From: Lachnoclostridium sp. UBA3775 | GTDB lineage: Bacteria > Bacillota > Clostridia > Lachnospirales > Lachnospiraceae | DNA length: 8,415 nucleotides | Direction of reading: 5' to 3' | Assembly (NCBI GenBank): GCA_002369525.1 | Contig: DFFN01000043.1 | Coordinates: forward strand, 1-8,415 | Shown here: piece after piece, positions 1-7,165 of the stretch | Layout: every line of letters starts with the position of its first letter | How positions within the stretch are numbered: position 1 is the first letter of the stretch | Made by a program: the position numbers and the translations under genes | Notes under the pieces: generated by a model | The model's database searches: none | Seen by the model: only the letters and a program-made list of their open reading frames with translations | Told to the model about the DNA's origin: nothing

Positions 1-74
1 AGAGTGGTCTTACCGCAGCCTCCATGACCGAGCACTGCAACGTTACGGATGTTTTCAAATTTGTATGTTTGCAT
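1..74 (-). CDS. EF-G-like translational GTPase, N-terminal fragment
   Basis: Only the first 24 codons are in the window; the gene continues past the left edge. The start ATG is at 72-74, preceded by a good ribosome binding site (GGAGG, five bases before the ATG on the minus strand). The peptide begins MQTYKFENIRNVAVLGHGG and continues CGKTT, so residues 16-24 form a P-loop (GHxxxGKTT) after an 'IRNV' strand. This is typical of the EF-G-like paralogues of Firmicutes, which carry GH-type P-loops instead of the AHIDAGKT of canonical EF-G. Canonical EF-G drives ribosome translocation by GTP hydrolysis; the role of the paralogue is less certain. The gene is divergent from tyrA. The family call rests on the N-terminus only, and another translational GTPase such as a TetM-like protein cannot be fully excluded. 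Confidence 0.75.
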   Translation of the reverse strand, partial: MQTYKFENIRNVAVLGHGGCGKTT

Positions 75-134
75 ACCTTCCTCCTTCTTCTTAACGAAAC
101 CATTAGTTCCCCTGATTCCGCCCAATATGGTAAT

Positions 135-163
135 ATTTTACTAAAAAAAGAGAAATATTGCAA
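135..163 (-). promoter_or_regulatory. Sigma-A-type promoter for the EF-G-like gene
   Basis: On the minus strand, TTGCAA (158-163) and TAAAAT (135-140) are separated by exactly 17 bases. This predicts a start of transcription near 128 and a leader of about 55 bases to the ATG at 74. Both boxes are near consensus. The region is AT-rich, so chance matches are possible. Confidence 0.55.
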
Positions 164-224
164 GGCTTTTGTGCAAATTTGTCACTATTTTTACACTCTT
201 TTTTATGATATGCTTCATTTTAAC

Positions 225-253
225 TTGTTTCTTCTTGGAATTATGTGTATAAT
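225..253 (+). promoter_or_regulatory. Sigma-A-type promoter for tyrA
   Basis: TTGTTT (225-230) and a perfect TATAAT (248-253) are separated by 17 bases. Transcription should start near 260, leaving a leader of only about 50 bases before the tyrA ATG. That is too short for a T-box or a tandem attenuator, so no RNA-based tyrosine control is visible. The promoter is back to back with the EF-G-like promoter, with about 60 bases between the two -35 boxes. Confidence 0.7.
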
Positions 254-302
254 GGAACAGATTAAAATAGTGTTGAATCATAAAATGAGAAAATATGTCT
301 GA

Positions 303-309
303 AAGGAAG
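303..309 (+). promoter_or_regulatory. Ribosome binding site that decides the tyrA start
   Basis: AAGGAAG lies just upstream of the ATG at 313. The in-frame ATG at 295 has only an A-rich stretch without a purine-rich SD motif in front of it. The site therefore favours 313 as the start. Confidence 0.6.
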
Positions 310-312
310 TAT

Positions 313-1422
313 ATGATCAATTTAGGTTTTATAGGCTTCGGCCTTATCGGAGCATCTATTGCAAAGGCTTTGAAAGCAAACAAGCCCGGCAAATACGGCA
401 TATGTGTTTATGATTACCATAAGGATGAAAATCCTTCTTTAAACAAAGCTGTCGCAGACGGATGCATCGACTCGTTAAGAAAGGATTTTAATGATCTTTT
501 CTCCTGCCGTGCGGTTTTTCTGTGCGCCCCGGCTTTAAAAAATATTCCCTATCTTTCACAGCTTAAGGAAGAAGCTGAGAAAAGAAAGACGGAGCTTCCT
601 CTTCTCAGCGATGTCGGCAGTGTAAAAGGAAATATAGTAAAAGCCGCCGAAGAGCTTGGTTTGGGCGAAAGATTTATCGGAGGACATCCCATGGCGGGTT
701 CCGAAAAAACCGGTTATGAAAATGCCGGTGAAAAACTGCTTGAAAATGCCTATTACATTCTGACTCCGGCAGCAGGCAGTTCAGAAAACGATCTGGATTT
801 TTTAAAAGAGCTTGTTACCGACACCGGTGCGCTGCCTGTTGTTCTTGATTGTGATACCCATGACCGCGTAACAGCCGCTATAAGCCATGTTCCGCATATT
901 GTAGCGATGGAGCTGGTAAATCTGGTTCAGGATGCGGGTGACGATACCGAACTGATGAAGCTGCTCGCCGCGGGAGGCTTTAAAGACATCACAAGGATTG
1001 CCTCCTCCTCTCCCGACATGTGGCAGTCCATACTGCTTTCAAATAGGGAACAGATACTTGACACGCTTGACCGTTTTCAGGATGCGCTTGTGCGTATCGA
1101 AGCCGCTATGATTTCCAACGACGGAAAGTATATCTACAGAAATTTTGACAGAGCGGGCGATTTCCGCTCCCGCATCCCCGATAACCGCGGTATGCTTAAA
1201 AAAAATTACAGGTTTTACGTCGATATCGAAGACAAAGCCGGAGCCATTGCAGAGATTGCAGGCCTGCTGCATCAGGGCGGAATTTCAATTAAAAATATCG
1301 GAATCATTCACAACCGGGATTACGAGGACGGTGTGCTCAGAGTCGAGTTTTATTCGCCCGAAGACGAAGAAAAAGCCGCGCTTTTACTTGAAAACAACAA
1401 ATACATTGTTCACAGAACATAA
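313..1422 (+). CDS. tyrA: Prephenate dehydrogenase with C-terminal ACT domain
   Basis: It catalyses NAD(P)-dependent oxidative decarboxylation of prephenate to 4-hydroxyphenylpyruvate, the committed step to tyrosine, in the cytoplasm. From the ATG at 313 the protein has 369 residues, usual for the TyrA-plus-ACT architecture. The Rossmann motif GFGLIG is at residues 8-13, right at the N-terminus as in the family, which supports this start over the ATG six codons upstream. Further hallmarks are SDVGSVK, GGHPMAGSE (His125 in HPMAGSE), SHVPHIVA (His192 and His195; His192 is at the family's conserved SHxPH position) and ITRIASSSPDMW. Residues about 301-369 form an ACT domain (RFYVDIEDKAGAIAEIAGLL, then GGISIKNIGI), the domain that commonly mediates feedback by an aromatic amino acid. 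The gene stands alone behind its own promoter, without other aro genes, and ends in a strong terminator. It could be annotated as arogenate dehydrogenase if the substrate preference differs; sequence alone does not decide this. Confidence 0.95.
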   Translation: MINLGFIGFGLIGASIAKALKANKPGKYGICVYDYHKDENPSLNKAVADGCIDSLRKDFNDLFSCRAVFLCAPALKNIPYLSQLKEEAEKRKTELPLLSDVGSVKGNIVKAAEELGLGERFIGGHPMAGSEKTGYENAGEKLLENAYYILTPAAGSSENDLDFLKELVTDTGALPVVLDCDTHDRVTAAISHVPHIVAMELVNLVQDAGDDTELMKLLAAGGFKDITRIASSSPDMWQSILLSNREQILDTLDRFQDALVRIEAAMISNDGKYIYRNFDRAGDFRSRIPDNRGMLKKNYRFYVDIEDKAGAIAEIAGLLHQGGISIKNIGIIHNRDYEDGVLRVEFYSPEDEEKAALLLENNKYIVHRT

Positions 1423-1458
1423 AAAACGGGGACCCGTGTGAGGTCCCCGCTGTTTTTT
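1421..1458. terminator. Bidirectional intrinsic terminator between tyrA and the hydrolase gene
   Basis: A perfect 8-bp stem CGGGGACC (1427-1434) pairs with GGTCCCCG (1442-1449) around a 7-base loop. Six A's precede it (1421-1426) and a TGTTTTTT run follows (to 1458), so the hairpin has a U-tract on either strand. It serves the converging tyrA (stop at 1420-1422) and the SGNH hydrolase (stop at 1457-1459). The A run overlaps the tyrA stop and the T run overlaps the hydrolase stop. Confidence 0.9.
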
Positions 1459-2845
1459 AATTTCCCGATACCAGAAGTCCAAGTATCGTGAATTCTTCAT
1501 TTGAGGAATTAGCGTTTTTCTTGATTACTACCTTGTGCTCGGCTGCTGTATCCGATGCGAATACTTCTGCTGATTCCGCGTAGCTGCCCCAGCCACCCGT
1601 AAAGTCGGCATCCAATGTGGCAACGACTTTTCCGTCGACCTCTATATCGAACTGTCCGCTCTTTCCGTCGGTTGTTCTGTAATAGATAAGTCCCAGGTTA
1701 GCACAGTTGATCGTAAAGCTGATCTCACCGTTTCCGCTCTCGGTAGTCCAGTCGTTATTGAACTGCCAGAACTTCTCGCTCTCGGCAAAGGTTCCGAGCG
1801 AATCGGGAGTTATGGTCTTGTTGTCAAGTATCTTTGCATTGGTATACTTCTCTTTTGTAAGTGCCGCAACGTCAAATTTATCTGCACCGCCAAGTGTATC
1901 CAGATCATGATAAACAGCATTGAAATAGTACCAGAAAAGCTCACCGCAGATTGCATGACCTATTCCTGAAGGATGCACGGTATCACCCGAAAGCTCCTTT
2001 GCGGTAAAAATGTTTTCCTTCATCATCTTGCTGATAACGTTGGTGTAGCTTATCATCGGAAGCGAATATGCCTTTCCGACGGGATATTCATCCATCTGGG
2101 CTGTCGAGCCGTTGGTCTGTCCCATGAAAAGAAGCATGACCGCAGGATTGCTCTTATATGTCAGAAGATTTCTTACGAGATTATCATAGATATTCTGACC
2201 GTTTCTGAGACCTGCATCATTAACGGCAAATTCAACAATGACAAGATCGGGCTCATGTGAAAGCACATCCGTTCCTGCTCTGTGGACGCCGAGGTATGAA
2301 GTGGTTGCGCCGATACCTGCGTTTACAAAGTTGATCTTTGTATCAGGGAAACGCTGTTCCCACCACTCCTTAACATAATTTGCATAAAACTTTTTTTGGG
2401 GAAGAAGCTCCTTGTCCTTATCCTTTGTACCGTTTGAAATTGTTCCCTGAGTGATCGATCCTCCGATACATACGATTGTCACTTCTTCTTTGTTCTTTGC
2501 CTTTTTCATCACATCTGCAAGAGCTCTGTTGTCCGAGCCGAGAAGTGTAGCCATCTCCATGCAATCGTCCGAAACAAGAGAGGTTGCCGGTGTCAGGCCG
2601 CCCTCATGCCATTCTTTCGATACGACGGGTGTCGGTTCTGCCTCCTTGGTAGGCTCTGCCGAACTGCTTTCAACGGAACTGCTTCCTGTCAAACTGCTTT
2701 CAGCCGAACTGCTTCCTGACGACGATGAAGCCACGCTGCTTTCTTTTTTTCCTGAGCTCTCCTCACTTCCGCAGCCGTAAAGCATTCCGGCACAGAAGCT
2801 TAGTGCGGCTATAACAGCCGCTGTTCTTTTCAATCCTTTAAACAT
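1457..2845 (-). CDS. SGNH/GDSL hydrolase lipoprotein with Ser-rich linker
   Basis: A 462-residue predicted lipoprotein. A signal peptide (FKGLKR basic start, hydrophobic residues 8-23) ends in the lipobox LYGC with Cys25 as lipidation site. Residues about 27-64 are a Ser-rich linker containing a 10-residue repeat (GSSSAESSLT, then GSSSVESSSA). The catalytic domain follows from about residue 95. Block I is VCIGGSITQG with nucleophile Ser130, block II is NAGIGATTS, block III is EFAVND with Asn209, and block V is GDTVHPSG with Asp288 and His291, so the full catalytic set is present. Residues about 360-462 are rich in beta strands and look like an accessory jelly-roll domain, as in GDSL-type carbohydrate esterases. 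The likely activity is removal of an O-acyl group from a polysaccharide or other surface substrate outside the membrane; the exact substrate is unknown. The start ATG has an AGGAG seven bases upstream. The gene lies 15 bases behind the metallopeptidase gene and should be co-transcribed. Confidence 0.88.
   Translation of the reverse strand: MFKGLKRTAAVIAALSFCAGMLYGCGSEESSGKKESSVASSSSGSSSAESSLTGSSSVESSSAEPTKEAEPTPVVSKEWHEGGLTPATSLVSDDCMEMATLLGSDNRALADVMKKAKNKEEVTIVCIGGSITQGTISNGTKDKDKELLPQKKFYANYVKEWWEQRFPDTKINFVNAGIGATTSYLGVHRAGTDVLSHEPDLVIVEFAVNDAGLRNGQNIYDNLVRNLLTYKSNPAVMLLFMGQTNGSTAQMDEYPVGKAYSLPMISYTNVISKMMKENIFTAKELSGDTVHPSGIGHAICGELFWYYFNAVYHDLDTLGGADKFDVAALTKEKYTNAKILDNKTITPDSLGTFAESEKFWQFNNDWTTESGNGEISFTINCANLGLIYYRTTDGKSGQFDIEVDGKVVATLDADFTGGWGSYAESAEVFASDTAAEHKVVIKKNANSSNEEFTILGLLVSGN
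2654..2740 (-). repeat. Imperfect Ser-rich coding repeat in the lipoprotein linker
   Basis: This stretch encodes residues 36-64 of the SGNH lipoprotein. It contains two imperfect 30-bp units built from alternating GAACTGCTTTC- and GAACTGCTTCC-like 15-mers (plus-strand reading). It is a low-complexity tether between the lipid anchor and the enzyme and is likely to vary in length between strains. Confidence 0.65.
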
Positions 2846-2860
2846 CCTTGTTCTCCTTTT

Positions 2861-4864
2861 TTAATACTTTTTACCCGTAACGGGATTTTTGATTCCTAAT
2901 TCCTCCCACAGAATACTGTATGGAGCATTTCCGATGTCCAGAAGCTTTTTATAGGCTTCAGCCATTGAATTTCCTGCCTTCAGCAGTTCTTCATAGGTAT
3001 CCTCCATCAAAGCAAATCCAAGACCATAGGCAGGGAAAAGTGCGGGGTCCGAGACATTGATTTCAAAAATTGCTCTTGTACTTGACCCGAGGTTGAAATT
3101 GTCATTCAGGTATTCCTTGAGTTCCGAAATATCGTCTCCGTAATAGTTTACCCTGATATCACAGAGAGCCTGTATCATATAATTAAGCATTCCTTCTCTG
3201 TAACGGAACTCCGCAAGCTTCTCGTCATCGAGGCACCAGTAATATGCCTGCTTTTCAACAAACATCGCCCAGCCCTCCTGCACGCCGAGATAAGTAAGAA
3301 ACTGATTGATCTCCTGGCAGTTATCCTGTCTGAAACGATATTCGTCCTGATAGAGATGTCCCGGAATTCCTTCATGGGCAAGTGTTACAAACAGTTCCAC
3401 TGTATCCGAAACATTGTTTTTGTTAACCCTGATGACCTTCCTGTCGATATTGTCGATCTGAGGAGATATATAGTAAGCTGCGATCACATCATTTTCCTGC
3501 TCCTTGGCAAGATAGCTTACGGTAAAATCAACATCGCCTATATCAACAAAGAGTTCATCGGCAAGCTCATTCAACGACTTAAGAATCTTTTCGGGATCGT
3601 CTCCGTATTTTGAATCCGCATCGCTGTATTTGGATAACATTTCAGGATCCTCATTTATCAGTTCGATCATTCGGTCCCAATATTCAAAAGCCTTGTCTTC
3701 AAGGTACTCATAAACCTCGTCGACACTTGCATCCATGCCTATATATTCCTCAAGAAGCGTGGAATAGTACTCTTTTCCGCCCTCAAAATTTGCAAGGCCC
3801 TGAGATTTGTCAACATAGTCCTCGAAGCCCTTTACAAATTCAATATACCCTTCAATCGCGGGCATCGTGCTTTCTTTGATTATGCCGGCAAGCTCCTCAA
3901 GATATTTGTCCTGCTTATCCTTCGGAATGTCAGTCTTTTCGATGCTGTTTTTAAAAGCCACATAAAGAACTTCCTTCTCGACATCGGAAGCCATCCAGTC
4001 CTCACCGAAATCAATAGCGGCGCTGTACATTTCCTTCGTAAACAGAAGATTATCCTTGATTATCTTATCGCTGATTTCAGACTCCGAATTTTTAAGATAA
4101 TCCGGAAACTTCTTTAAGCTGTCAAGATACAGTTCGGCATCTTTTTCGTCTTCTATCGGGAATTCGGTAAAAAATGTCTGTATCTGGGAAACATAATTTC
4201 CGTTCTGCGAGAAGAATCCTGCGATATATTCGCCCTCATCTTCCGTTGCCTTGTACATCTTTACTTCATAAGCCAGAAGCTTATATATGATTCTCTGCTG
4301 ATCGTTAAGCTTTTCCGGATCAAATTTTGTGAGATTATCCTCGACAAACTGCATGAATTCATCGGAGAAGTTATCAAGTATTTCCTCGTCCGACTCACCG
4401 AAGGTATGCTTTAGTTCAATTCCTGCCGCAGCAGGATCCTTCAAGTACAGATGTGTGGAAAAGTCCGATCCGCACTCTATCATGATTTTGTATGCCTGAT
4501 TCAGAAACCGGTCAAAGTCATCTCCGCTGTCAAGACTTACAATACTTCTTCTACCTTCGGCATCCTCAGCACTGCTTTCTTTAGAGGAACTGCTCTCCTT
4601 ATCAGAGCTGCTTTCCTTGTCGGTGCTGCTTTCCTTGTCTGCACTGCTTTCCTTGTCTGCACTGCTGCTTTCCGCCGAACTGCTTTCCTCTTCGTCCTCG
4701 TATTCTCTTGCGGATGATGCAAGCTTGCTTTCTTTATCCTTGTTGCTTTTTATAAGCTTAAAAGGATCGATTATCAGAAAAACCGCTGTCGCAAAAACGA
4801 GCAGGACAAACAAAATAACGACGATCAGCGCCTTTTTAAATCCGTTCGAATTATTATTTTCCAT
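2861..4864 (-). CDS. Membrane-anchored DUF885-type zinc metallopeptidase
   Basis: A 667-residue protein. After a short basic start (GFKK), residues about 12-32 form one strongly hydrophobic segment with no cysteine lipobox or obvious cleavage site, so it is probably a signal anchor that puts the body outside the cell. Residues 61-100 form a Ser/Glu/Lys/Asp-rich linker with a hexapeptide repeat (ADKESS type). The large C-terminal domain (about 110-660) matches the DUF885 pattern. It has a HExxH-like element, HEGIPGH (His497, Glu498, His503), in the context LAHEGIPGHLYQDEYRF. A downstream QEGWAMFVE follows, in which Glu530 is the presumed third metal ligand. DUF885 proteins belong to the zincin-like peptidase clan, but few are characterised; the substrate here is unknown. 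Its ATG shares one base with the thrS stop (TAATG) and has only a weak SD (GAAGAAG), so translation is probably coupled to thrS. The SGNH lipoprotein follows 15 bases later. Confidence 0.85.
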   Translation of the reverse strand: MENNNSNGFKKALIVVILFVLLVFATAVFLIIDPFKLIKSNKDKESKLASSAREYEDEEESSSAESSSADKESSADKESSTDKESSSDKESSSSKESSAEDAEGRRSIVSLDSGDDFDRFLNQAYKIMIECGSDFSTHLYLKDPAAAGIELKHTFGESDEEILDNFSDEFMQFVEDNLTKFDPEKLNDQQRIIYKLLAYEVKMYKATEDEGEYIAGFFSQNGNYVSQIQTFFTEFPIEDEKDAELYLDSLKKFPDYLKNSESEISDKIIKDNLLFTKEMYSAAIDFGEDWMASDVEKEVLYVAFKNSIEKTDIPKDKQDKYLEELAGIIKESTMPAIEGYIEFVKGFEDYVDKSQGLANFEGGKEYYSTLLEEYIGMDASVDEVYEYLEDKAFEYWDRMIELINEDPEMLSKYSDADSKYGDDPEKILKSLNELADELFVDIGDVDFTVSYLAKEQENDVIAAYYISPQIDNIDRKVIRVNKNNVSDTVELFVTLAHEGIPGHLYQDEYRFRQDNCQEINQFLTYLGVQEGWAMFVEKQAYYWCLDDEKLAEFRYREGMLNYMIQALCDIRVNYYGDDISELKEYLNDNFNLGSSTRAIFEINVSDPALFPAYGLGFALMEDTYEELLKAGNSMAEAYKKLLDIGNAPYSILWEELGIKNPVTGKKY
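4571..4660 (-). repeat. 18-bp tandem repeat encoding ADKESS-type hexapeptides
   Basis: About five units of 18 bp encode residues 69-98 of the metallopeptidase (ADKESS, ADKESS, TDKESS, SDKESS and a diverged SSKESS). On the plus strand the units read as variants of CACTGCTTTCCTTGTCTG. Adjacent units are nearly identical, which suggests recent slippage or unequal recombination. The product is a hydrophilic spacer between the membrane anchor and the peptidase domain. Confidence 0.75.
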
Positions 4865-6900
4865 TATTTTGCTTCTTCACTTACTTCGACTTTTCTGATG
4901 GTCTTGTTGGCGATTTCTTCTTTGATATTCTTAATAAATGCATCAAGCTCTACCATACCCTCGTCGCCTTTGTAACGGCTGCGGAGCGAGACCTTCTTCT
5001 CCTCTTCTTCCTTCGCGCCTACGATAAGCAGGTAAGGAACATGCTGAAGCCTTGCCTCACGGATCTTGAAGCCGATCTTCTCCGAACGGTCGTCAAGAGT
5101 AACGTTCAGTCTTTCCTTCTTAAGTATCTGATATATGCTGTCTGCATAGTCAAGATATTTCTCGGAGATCGGAAGCACGCGTACCTGCTCGGGAGCAAGC
5201 CAGGTAGGGAAATTGCCCGCATATTTCTCGGTCAGCCATGCAAGTGTTCTTTCATAGCAGCCCATAGAGGTCCTGTGAATGATGTAAGGGCGTTTCTTTT
5301 CGCCGTTCTGGTCGATATAGTACATATCAAACTGCTCTGCGATAAGGGCATCCCACTGTATTGTGATCATTGTGTCTTCCTTACCGTAAACGTTCTTAGC
5401 CTGGATATCTACCTTGGGACCGTAGAAAGCAGCCTCGCCGATACCCTCATAGAACTTGATTCCGAGCTCGTTAAGTATGTCTCTGATCGCACCCTCTGTC
5501 TGATTCCAGGTTTCCTCATCACCGATATATTTTTCTTTGTTGTTGGGATCCCAGCGAGAAAGACGGTAGGTAACATCCTCCTCAACTCCGAGTACCGTCA
5601 GGCAGTGCTTAGCAAGGGCAAGGCACTTCTTGAACTCATCTGCCATCTGGTCGGGGCGTACAATAAGGTGGCCTTCGGAAATAGTGAACTGACGAACTCT
5701 TGTAAGTCCGTGCATTTCGCCGGAATCCTCGTTTCTGAAAAGTGTCGAGGTCTCGCTGAGTCTTATAGGAAGATCACGGTAGGAATGCTGGCTTGCCTTA
5801 TATACAAAGTACTGGAAAGGACAGGTCATGGGACGAAGAGCATAAAGCTCCTTATCCTCCCTTGCAGCATAGTCCTTCTTTTCTTCTTCCGAAAGGCCGT
5901 TCACTCTTTCCGCGCACTTAAGGTCTCTTTCATAGGCGTCCTTGAATACGAACATGCCGTCCATATAGTGATCCCAGTGACCTGAAATTTTGTAAAGGTC
6001 GCTCTTGGCCATGAGAGGTGTCTTTGTTCTCTGATATCCCCACTCATAGTCTTCGAGATCTTCGATCCATCGCTGCATTGCCTGAATCATCTTAACGCCC
6101 TTGGGCATGATAAGCGGAAGTCCCTGACCGATAACATCAACTGTTGTGAAAAGCTCCATCTCACGTCCGAGCTTGTTATGGTCGCGGAGCTTGATGTCCT
6201 CAAGATGTGCAAGGTAAGCTTCGAGGTCGGCATTCTTTGTATAAGCAGTACCGTAAATTCTTGTGAGCATCTTGTTCTTTTCCGAGCCTCTCCAGTATGC
6301 ACCCGAAGATGAGATCAGCTTGATAGCCTTGATATTCTTCGTACTCATAAGATGAGGTCCTGCACAAAGATCGACAAAACCGCCCTGGTCATAGAAGGAA
6401 ATCTCGGCATCCTCGGGAAGATCCTTGATGAGTTCAACCTTGTAAGGCTCGCCTTTTTCTTCCATAAGTTTGATAGCTTCTTCTCTCGGAAGGGTAAAGC
6501 GTGTAAGCTCATGGCCCTCCTTGATTATCTTCTTCATCTCGGCTTCAAGCTTATCGAGAGCCTCACGGTCAAAAGGAGGTATATCAAAATCATAGTAAAA
6601 GCCTTCGTCTATTGAAGGTCCGATGGCACATTTTGCCTCGGGATAAAGGCGCTTAACAGCCTCTGCAAGCACATGGCTCGCTGTATGGCGGTATGCATTC
6701 TTTCCTCTCTGATCGTCAAATGTAAGTATGTTAAGCGTGCAGTCCTTATCCACTACTGTACGAAGGTCTGCGGTCTTTCCGTCAATTTCTCCTACACAGG
6801 CTACTCTTGCAAGTCCCTCCGACAGATCCTTAGCTATGTCAATAATTGACATCGGCTGTGAATACTCCTTAACGGAGCCGTCTTTAAGTGTGATTTTCAT
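4864..6900 (-). CDS. thrS: Threonyl-tRNA synthetase
   Basis: It charges tRNA-Thr with threonine in the cytoplasm. From the ATG at 6898-6900 it has 678 residues, slightly longer than the usual 640 or so. Residues 1-60 are the TGS domain (MKITLKDGS start). The editing domain carries HTASH (His72, His76) and DLCAGPH (Cys179, His183), matching the four-residue site used against serine mischarging. The class II core includes RPMTCP (Cys360), SEGH (His411) and IHRTSMG (His542). By alignment in mind these are the catalytic zinc ligands; the Cys-to-first-His spacing of 51 equals that recalled for E. coli ThrS. The C-terminal anticodon-binding domain starts near FPTWLAPEQV and ends by about 660. The start has GAGAGG eight bases upstream. 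An in-frame ATG at 6939 would fall in the T-box terminator loop and is not used. A T-box leader precedes the gene, and the metallopeptidase gene overlaps its stop by one base. Confidence 0.97.
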   Translation of the reverse strand: MKITLKDGSVKEYSQPMSIIDIAKDLSEGLARVACVGEIDGKTADLRTVVDKDCTLNILTFDDQRGKNAYRHTASHVLAEAVKRLYPEAKCAIGPSIDEGFYYDFDIPPFDREALDKLEAEMKKIIKEGHELTRFTLPREEAIKLMEEKGEPYKVELIKDLPEDAEISFYDQGGFVDLCAGPHLMSTKNIKAIKLISSSGAYWRGSEKNKMLTRIYGTAYTKNADLEAYLAHLEDIKLRDHNKLGREMELFTTVDVIGQGLPLIMPKGVKMIQAMQRWIEDLEDYEWGYQRTKTPLMAKSDLYKISGHWDHYMDGMFVFKDAYERDLKCAERVNGLSEEEKKDYAAREDKELYALRPMTCPFQYFVYKASQHSYRDLPIRLSETSTLFRNEDSGEMHGLTRVRQFTISEGHLIVRPDQMADEFKKCLALAKHCLTVLGVEEDVTYRLSRWDPNNKEKYIGDEETWNQTEGAIRDILNELGIKFYEGIGEAAFYGPKVDIQAKNVYGKEDTMITIQWDALIAEQFDMYYIDQNGEKKRPYIIHRTSMGCYERTLAWLTEKYAGNFPTWLAPEQVRVLPISEKYLDYADSIYQILKKERLNVTLDDRSEKIGFKIREARLQHVPYLLIVGAKEEEEKKVSLRSRYKGDEGMVELDAFIKNIKEEIANKTIRKVEVSEEAK

Positions 6901-6908
6901 GGTTGTTT

Positions 6909-6914
6909 CCTCTC
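6909..6914 (-). promoter_or_regulatory. thrS ribosome binding site
   Basis: GAGAGG on the minus strand lies eight bases before the ATG at 6898-6900 and just after the terminator U-tract. This fixes the start at MKITLKDGS rather than the ATG at 6939. Confidence 0.75.
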
Positions 6915-6920
6915 TTTCGT

Positions 6921-6957
6921 AAAATAAAAATCCCCGCATACCAAAAAGTATGCAGGG
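6921..6957 (-). terminator. T-box regulated terminator upstream of thrS
   Basis: On the minus strand CCCTGCATAC (6948-6957) pairs over 10 bp (one G-U) with GTATGCGGGG (6932-6941) across a 6-base loop. The T-rich tract ATTTTTATTTT follows. The 5' arm shares CCCT with the antiterminator, so the two structures exclude each other. Confidence 0.92.
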
Positions 6958-7139
6958 ACGAATTGTTCTTAATCCGCGGTTCCACCCTACTTGGTTAAAA
7001 CCCTCTTATGACTAACGTCTGTTAAATTCGGTTCTGCTCGGAGGCGGTCTTCACTGCTTTGCAAACAAATCGTTTTCAGCACTCCGGAAACCCCGGGACG
7101 ATTCTCTCTGGGAATGTTCATACAGTTACTCTTCTCGTC
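6921..7139 (-). promoter_or_regulatory. T-box riboswitch, threonine type, of thrS
   Basis: The leader RNA senses uncharged tRNA and controls read-through into thrS. Visible elements on the minus strand are as follows. The stem I start is GACGAGAAGAGTAACTG near 7139-7122. The AG motif AGAGAG is at 7104-7109. A distal stem I helix pairs AATCGT (7098-7103) with ACGATT (7068-7073). The specifier region is GAAGACCGCCTCCGAGC, in which ACC (7046-7048), a Thr codon followed by the expected purine, is the best specifier. The T-box sequence AGGGTGGAACCGCG is at 6975-6988, and its antiterminator partner CGTCCCT is at 6954-6960. The UGGA bulge (6981-6984) would pair with a tRNA ending in UCCA, implying discriminator U73. 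The in-phase Ala codon GCC next to ACC is a weaker alternative, which the downstream gene argues against. Confidence 0.95.
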
Positions 7140-7165
7140 AATACAGAAAAAATACATTTAACGGA

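Noticed and set aside
24..302. Plus-strand 92-codon frame at the left edge
   Set aside because: It crosses the EF-G-like gene start and both promoters, has low-complexity hydrophobic content, and shows no ribosome binding site of note.
295..312. Upstream in-frame ATG for tyrA adding six residues
   Set aside because: It has no SD, whereas the ATG at 313 has AAGGAAG in front and places the Rossmann motif at the usual distance from the N-terminus.
254..312. Leader-encoded regulation (T-box or attenuator) of tyrA
   Set aside because: The leader is only about 50 bases and contains neither a T-box sequence nor a terminator-like hairpin.
4565..4684. Repeats in the plus-strand CTGCTTTCC-rich stretch as a CRISPR-like array
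   Set aside because: There are no unique spacers; the repeats are contiguous, in frame, and encode a Ser-rich linker.
5041..5985. Long 314-codon open frame on the plus strand
   Set aside because: It is fully antisense to the thrS catalytic core, has no SD or recognisable domain, and reflects the codon bias of thrS.
6901..6939. N-terminal extension of thrS from an ATG at 6939
   Set aside because: The extension would be encoded by the T-box terminator 3' arm and U-tract, and a good SD precedes the ATG at 6900.
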